From Phycisphaerales bacterium UBA5793 (GTDB lineage: Bacteria; Planctomycetota; Phycisphaerae; Phycisphaerales; UBA5793), in NCBI GenBank assembly GCA_002418285.1, contig DIDT01000018.1, forward strand, positions 1 through 64,000: a stretch of DNA of 64,000 nucleotides. Direction: 5' to 3'. A program made the position numbers and the translations under genes. Each line of letters begins with the position of its first letter. The first letter of the stretch is position 1. Positions 62,162-64,000 of the stretch are shown one piece after another. Under the pieces are notes generated by a model. That model was not told the DNA's origin, searched no databases, and worked only from the letters and a program-made list of their open reading frames with translations.

Positions 62162-62851
62162 TTACTTGTTGTGACACGCCAGGCACATCTGGCTACTGGT
62201 GTTGTCGATGCGCAGCAGGTCGTCGTGACCGCCGCGACGGTGCGGTTCGTGGCAGGTGGCGCAACTGACGACGGATCGCTCCAGCCCGTCGACGAGCATG
62301 GACCGGAGGCGCCCCATGCGCGAGTTGCCAAACGTCTGGTTTTCCCAGGTGCTGCGCGGGTTGAAGTAGACTGGCTCGGGCTCAGGCCACACGCCGCTGG
62401 CGCCGACCGGATGATCGTTGGTCAGATCGGTGGAGAGAAATTCTCGAACCGGATGGGGTGCGCCGACGTTGGCGTTGCCGATGAACATGCTCCCGTTGAC
62501 GCCGCCAAACGAATCCAGCGCGACGGTTCCATCGTGGCAACCCATACAGAGAATGCTGTAGGCGTCGAGTGCGTCATCGCGGGGGAGATCGCCGACGAGC
62601 GTCTTGTAGATCTGGCTCTGCGGCGGCAGCGCGTGGTTCCAGAGTTTGCCGGCAACGTACCCGTTGATTTCAACGGTCATCGCATTGTGTGGTGTATGGC
62701 ATGGCTTACAGATCTCGTTATCCGACCAGCCCTTGTCGGTGAAGTCATGAGCGCTGCCGCGAATCTGGGCGTTGGCGACTGGCGGGAGCGCCGCACTCAT
62801 GAAACACGGAAGGGCGAACAGGAACGCAAGTTTGTAAGAGCCACGTAGCAT
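62162..62851 (-). CDS. Tetraheme c-type cytochrome
   Basis: A 229-residue periplasmic cytochrome. GAGGAG lies nine bases before the ATG at 62851. Signal peptide about 1-29 (YKLAFLFALPCFMSAALPPV). Four CxxCH heme sites: CKPCH (48-52), CMGCH (102-106), CATCH (197-201) and CLACH (223-227); extra histidines (HTPHN, NDHPVG, HEPHRR) could serve as distal ligands. The DNEICKPCHTPHN and CATCHEPHRRGG patterns are typical of doubled-CxxCH cytochromes in electron-transfer chains to extracellular or nitrogen-oxide reductases. No partner gene is in view, so its redox partner is unknown. The final heme site ends two residues before the stop. Confidence 0.93.
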   Translation of the reverse strand: MLRGSYKLAFLFALPCFMSAALPPVANAQIRGSAHDFTDKGWSDNEICKPCHTPHNAMTVEINGYVAGKLWNHALPPQSQIYKTLVGDLPRDDALDAYSILCMGCHDGTVALDSFGGVNGSMFIGNANVGAPHPVREFLSTDLTNDHPVGASGVWPEPEPVYFNPRSTWENQTFGNSRMGRLRSMLVDGLERSVVSCATCHEPHRRGGHDDLLRIDNTSSQMCLACHNK

Positions 62852-63280
62852 CACGAAACTCCTCAATCGCTGACATCGCGCACAATTGGCGCACGAAGCA
62901 CCGGAAAAGGAATCGAATAAGATGTGAAGGATTGGCGCGGTGGGGCAACTCGTCGCGGAGTTCCGCAGAGCAATGAGTTCGCGCGATCCAGGTAGAGACA
63001 AACGCCTCCGACCCACCTGACGACCACAACATTGCGGTACAGCATATCAGATTACTTGTCCGGCTGCGCCGGGGAAATGACCTTGATTCCACGCGGGGCG
63101 GACCTGCTGGAACGGCTCGCAATCGCGCCGCCTGGGACGGCGAGAATCCCTGTCGAACGAGGGAATTTGGGAGTGGCTCGCAGGTGTGGGCAGAACTCTC
63201 GGGCTAGGCAAAGGAATGCCCGCAGGTATCAACTCCCCCCAGCCGATAAGAGGAGATCGTTCCCTGGCACGAGGTTGATC
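62852..63280. other. Intergenic region without a supported gene
   Basis: About 430 bases between divergent genes (cytochrome and the partial membrane protein). I see no RNA gene or clear promoter. Confidence 0.45.
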
Positions 63281-64000
63281 ATGCGGCACCCGCGTGAACG
63301 CTCCATCCACATCCACCTGCTGAGTTTCATCGCGGCGGCACTCGTGGTGATCCCGCTGGGGTTCTTCGCGCGGCCGGCGTGGACGAGCCCGGTTGGTATC
63401 AGCTCATATAGCGGCCTGATTTCCGAGGAGCAGACTATACGAATCGCCGTCGAACTCTACCGAGTGCGATACGGCAAAATGCCCGACTTCACGCGGGGTT
63501 GGGATGATCTGATGGCGACCGGTTTGTTGAACTACGAGCCGGTGTATTACCTGGGCGAGCCCAGGGTCCGCCACCCGATTGCGCTAAGCCGCGCGGAGGT
63601 TCACACGGTGGCAGATGCCGGCTGGATCTACGAGGCAAGACAGAACCGGTGGTTGGGTGTGGTTTCCGCCGACTACGCCAGGTGGTTTCCAGCGTGGGAG
63701 GATTTCGCCGACAGGGTGGTCGTCGTGCCCAATGCGCCGATTCGGAGCGTGGCGGATCTCTTCCGGCCGCTCAGCCGCCAGCGACCGGTGGCGATTGGTG
63801 TTCTCACTGTGCTCGTGATTCTCGTCTTGTCCCGGGGAGTGAGCCGGATCGCGGAACTCTCGGCGCGGCTCGACTTTCTACGGCAGTGGCCGGAGGCGGA
63901 TGCTCTTCTGCTGGCGACCGCGGTGCTCCCCACGTTGGTCTGGCAGACGACCTGGCCGATCAACCTGTACGGGGTTCCGGAGATTGGCCACCAGTACTCT
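63281..64000 (+). CDS. Membrane protein with pseudopilin-like segment (partial)
   Basis: At least 240 residues; cut by the end of the window. The ATG at 63281 has GAGG seven bases upstream. Paralogue of the gene at 51450: N-terminal helix (IHLLSFIAAALVVIPLGFFA), pseudopilin-like segment (TIRIAVELYRVRYGKMPDFT, RGWDDLMATGLLNYEPVYYL), then IALSRAEVHTVADAGWIYEA, VVVVPNAPIRSVADLFRPLS, helix (VAIGVLTVLVILVLSRGVSR) and WQTTWPINLYG. A C-terminal zinc ribbon like its paralogue is expected beyond the window. Function unknown. Confidence 0.75.
   Translation, partial: MRHPRERSIHIHLLSFIAAALVVIPLGFFARPAWTSPVGISSYSGLISEEQTIRIAVELYRVRYGKMPDFTRGWDDLMATGLLNYEPVYYLGEPRVRHPIALSRAEVHTVADAGWIYEARQNRWLGVVSADYARWFPAWEDFADRVVVVPNAPIRSVADLFRPLSRQRPVAIGVLTVLVILVLSRGVSRIAELSARLDFLRQWPEADALLLATAVLPTLVWQTTWPINLYGVPEIGHQYS

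Noticed and set aside
1..64000. CRISPR arrays, rRNA genes, complete tRNA genes, phage modules
   Set aside because: Looked for regularly spaced repeats, conserved RNA cores and structural phage genes; none seen.

Overview
The window looks like the chromosome of a GC-rich Gram-negative-type bacterium, most likely a planctomycete (Phycisphaerae-like). The taxon is an inference. It rests on C-terminal sorting signals of the IPLPAP/VPLPA type with a matching exosortase, many secreted beta-propeller proteins, and a membrane protein ending in a CPRCKYDTRGN-type zinc ribbon.

Layout. 0-5.7 kb: secreted proteins (a lectin-like sandwich protein, a 923-residue propeller) and a tandem pair of TPM-domain proteins. 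5.7-16.3 kb: an array of exosortase substrates, two of them broken. The array is interrupted by two abutting insertion sequences, an IS630-type element with a -1 frameshift and an IS5-type element. 16.8-48.7 kb (all minus strand): a polysaccharide and protein-sorting locus. Read in transcription order from 48.7 kb down it has a NusG/RfaH-like antiterminator, a beta-helix surface protein, four GT4 and one unassigned glycosyltransferase, a Wzx-like flippase, a Wzy/WaaL-like polymerase, a GT2, an IS630 insertion, then GT2, GT4, GT2, a WecG/TagA transferase, a UDP-sugar dehydrogenase, a degenerate nucleotidyltransferase, exosortase, an EpsI-domain protein, a Wzc-like ATPase, a priming sugar transferase and a 1390-residue TPR protein. 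A strong terminator (16.75 kb) closes it. Many junctions are ATGA or TAATG overlaps. 49.2-51 kb (plus strand): rmlA and rmlB. 51-55.5 kb: a zinc-ribbon membrane protein, lhgO and decayed DNA with repeated relics of the rmlB 3' end. 56-64 kb: FG-GAP propeller proteins and a small secreted protein sharing a four-cysteine C-terminal module, an HTH protein, a tetraheme cytochrome and a partial paralogue of the zinc-ribbon membrane protein.

How it fits together. The locus appears to make a dTDP-sugar/uronic-acid-containing extracellular polysaccharide by a Wzx/Wzy route. It also encodes the exosortase that would process the IPLPAP proteins next door. Four intact and two broken array members carry a conserved Cys (FCVET/FCVQT) and a conserved Gln (LQxxIW). 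This resembles the Cys-Gln pair of thioester domains in Gram-positive adhesins. If correct, the window encodes exosortase-sorted, potentially covalently binding surface proteins beside their polysaccharide factory. That is the most interesting hypothesis here.
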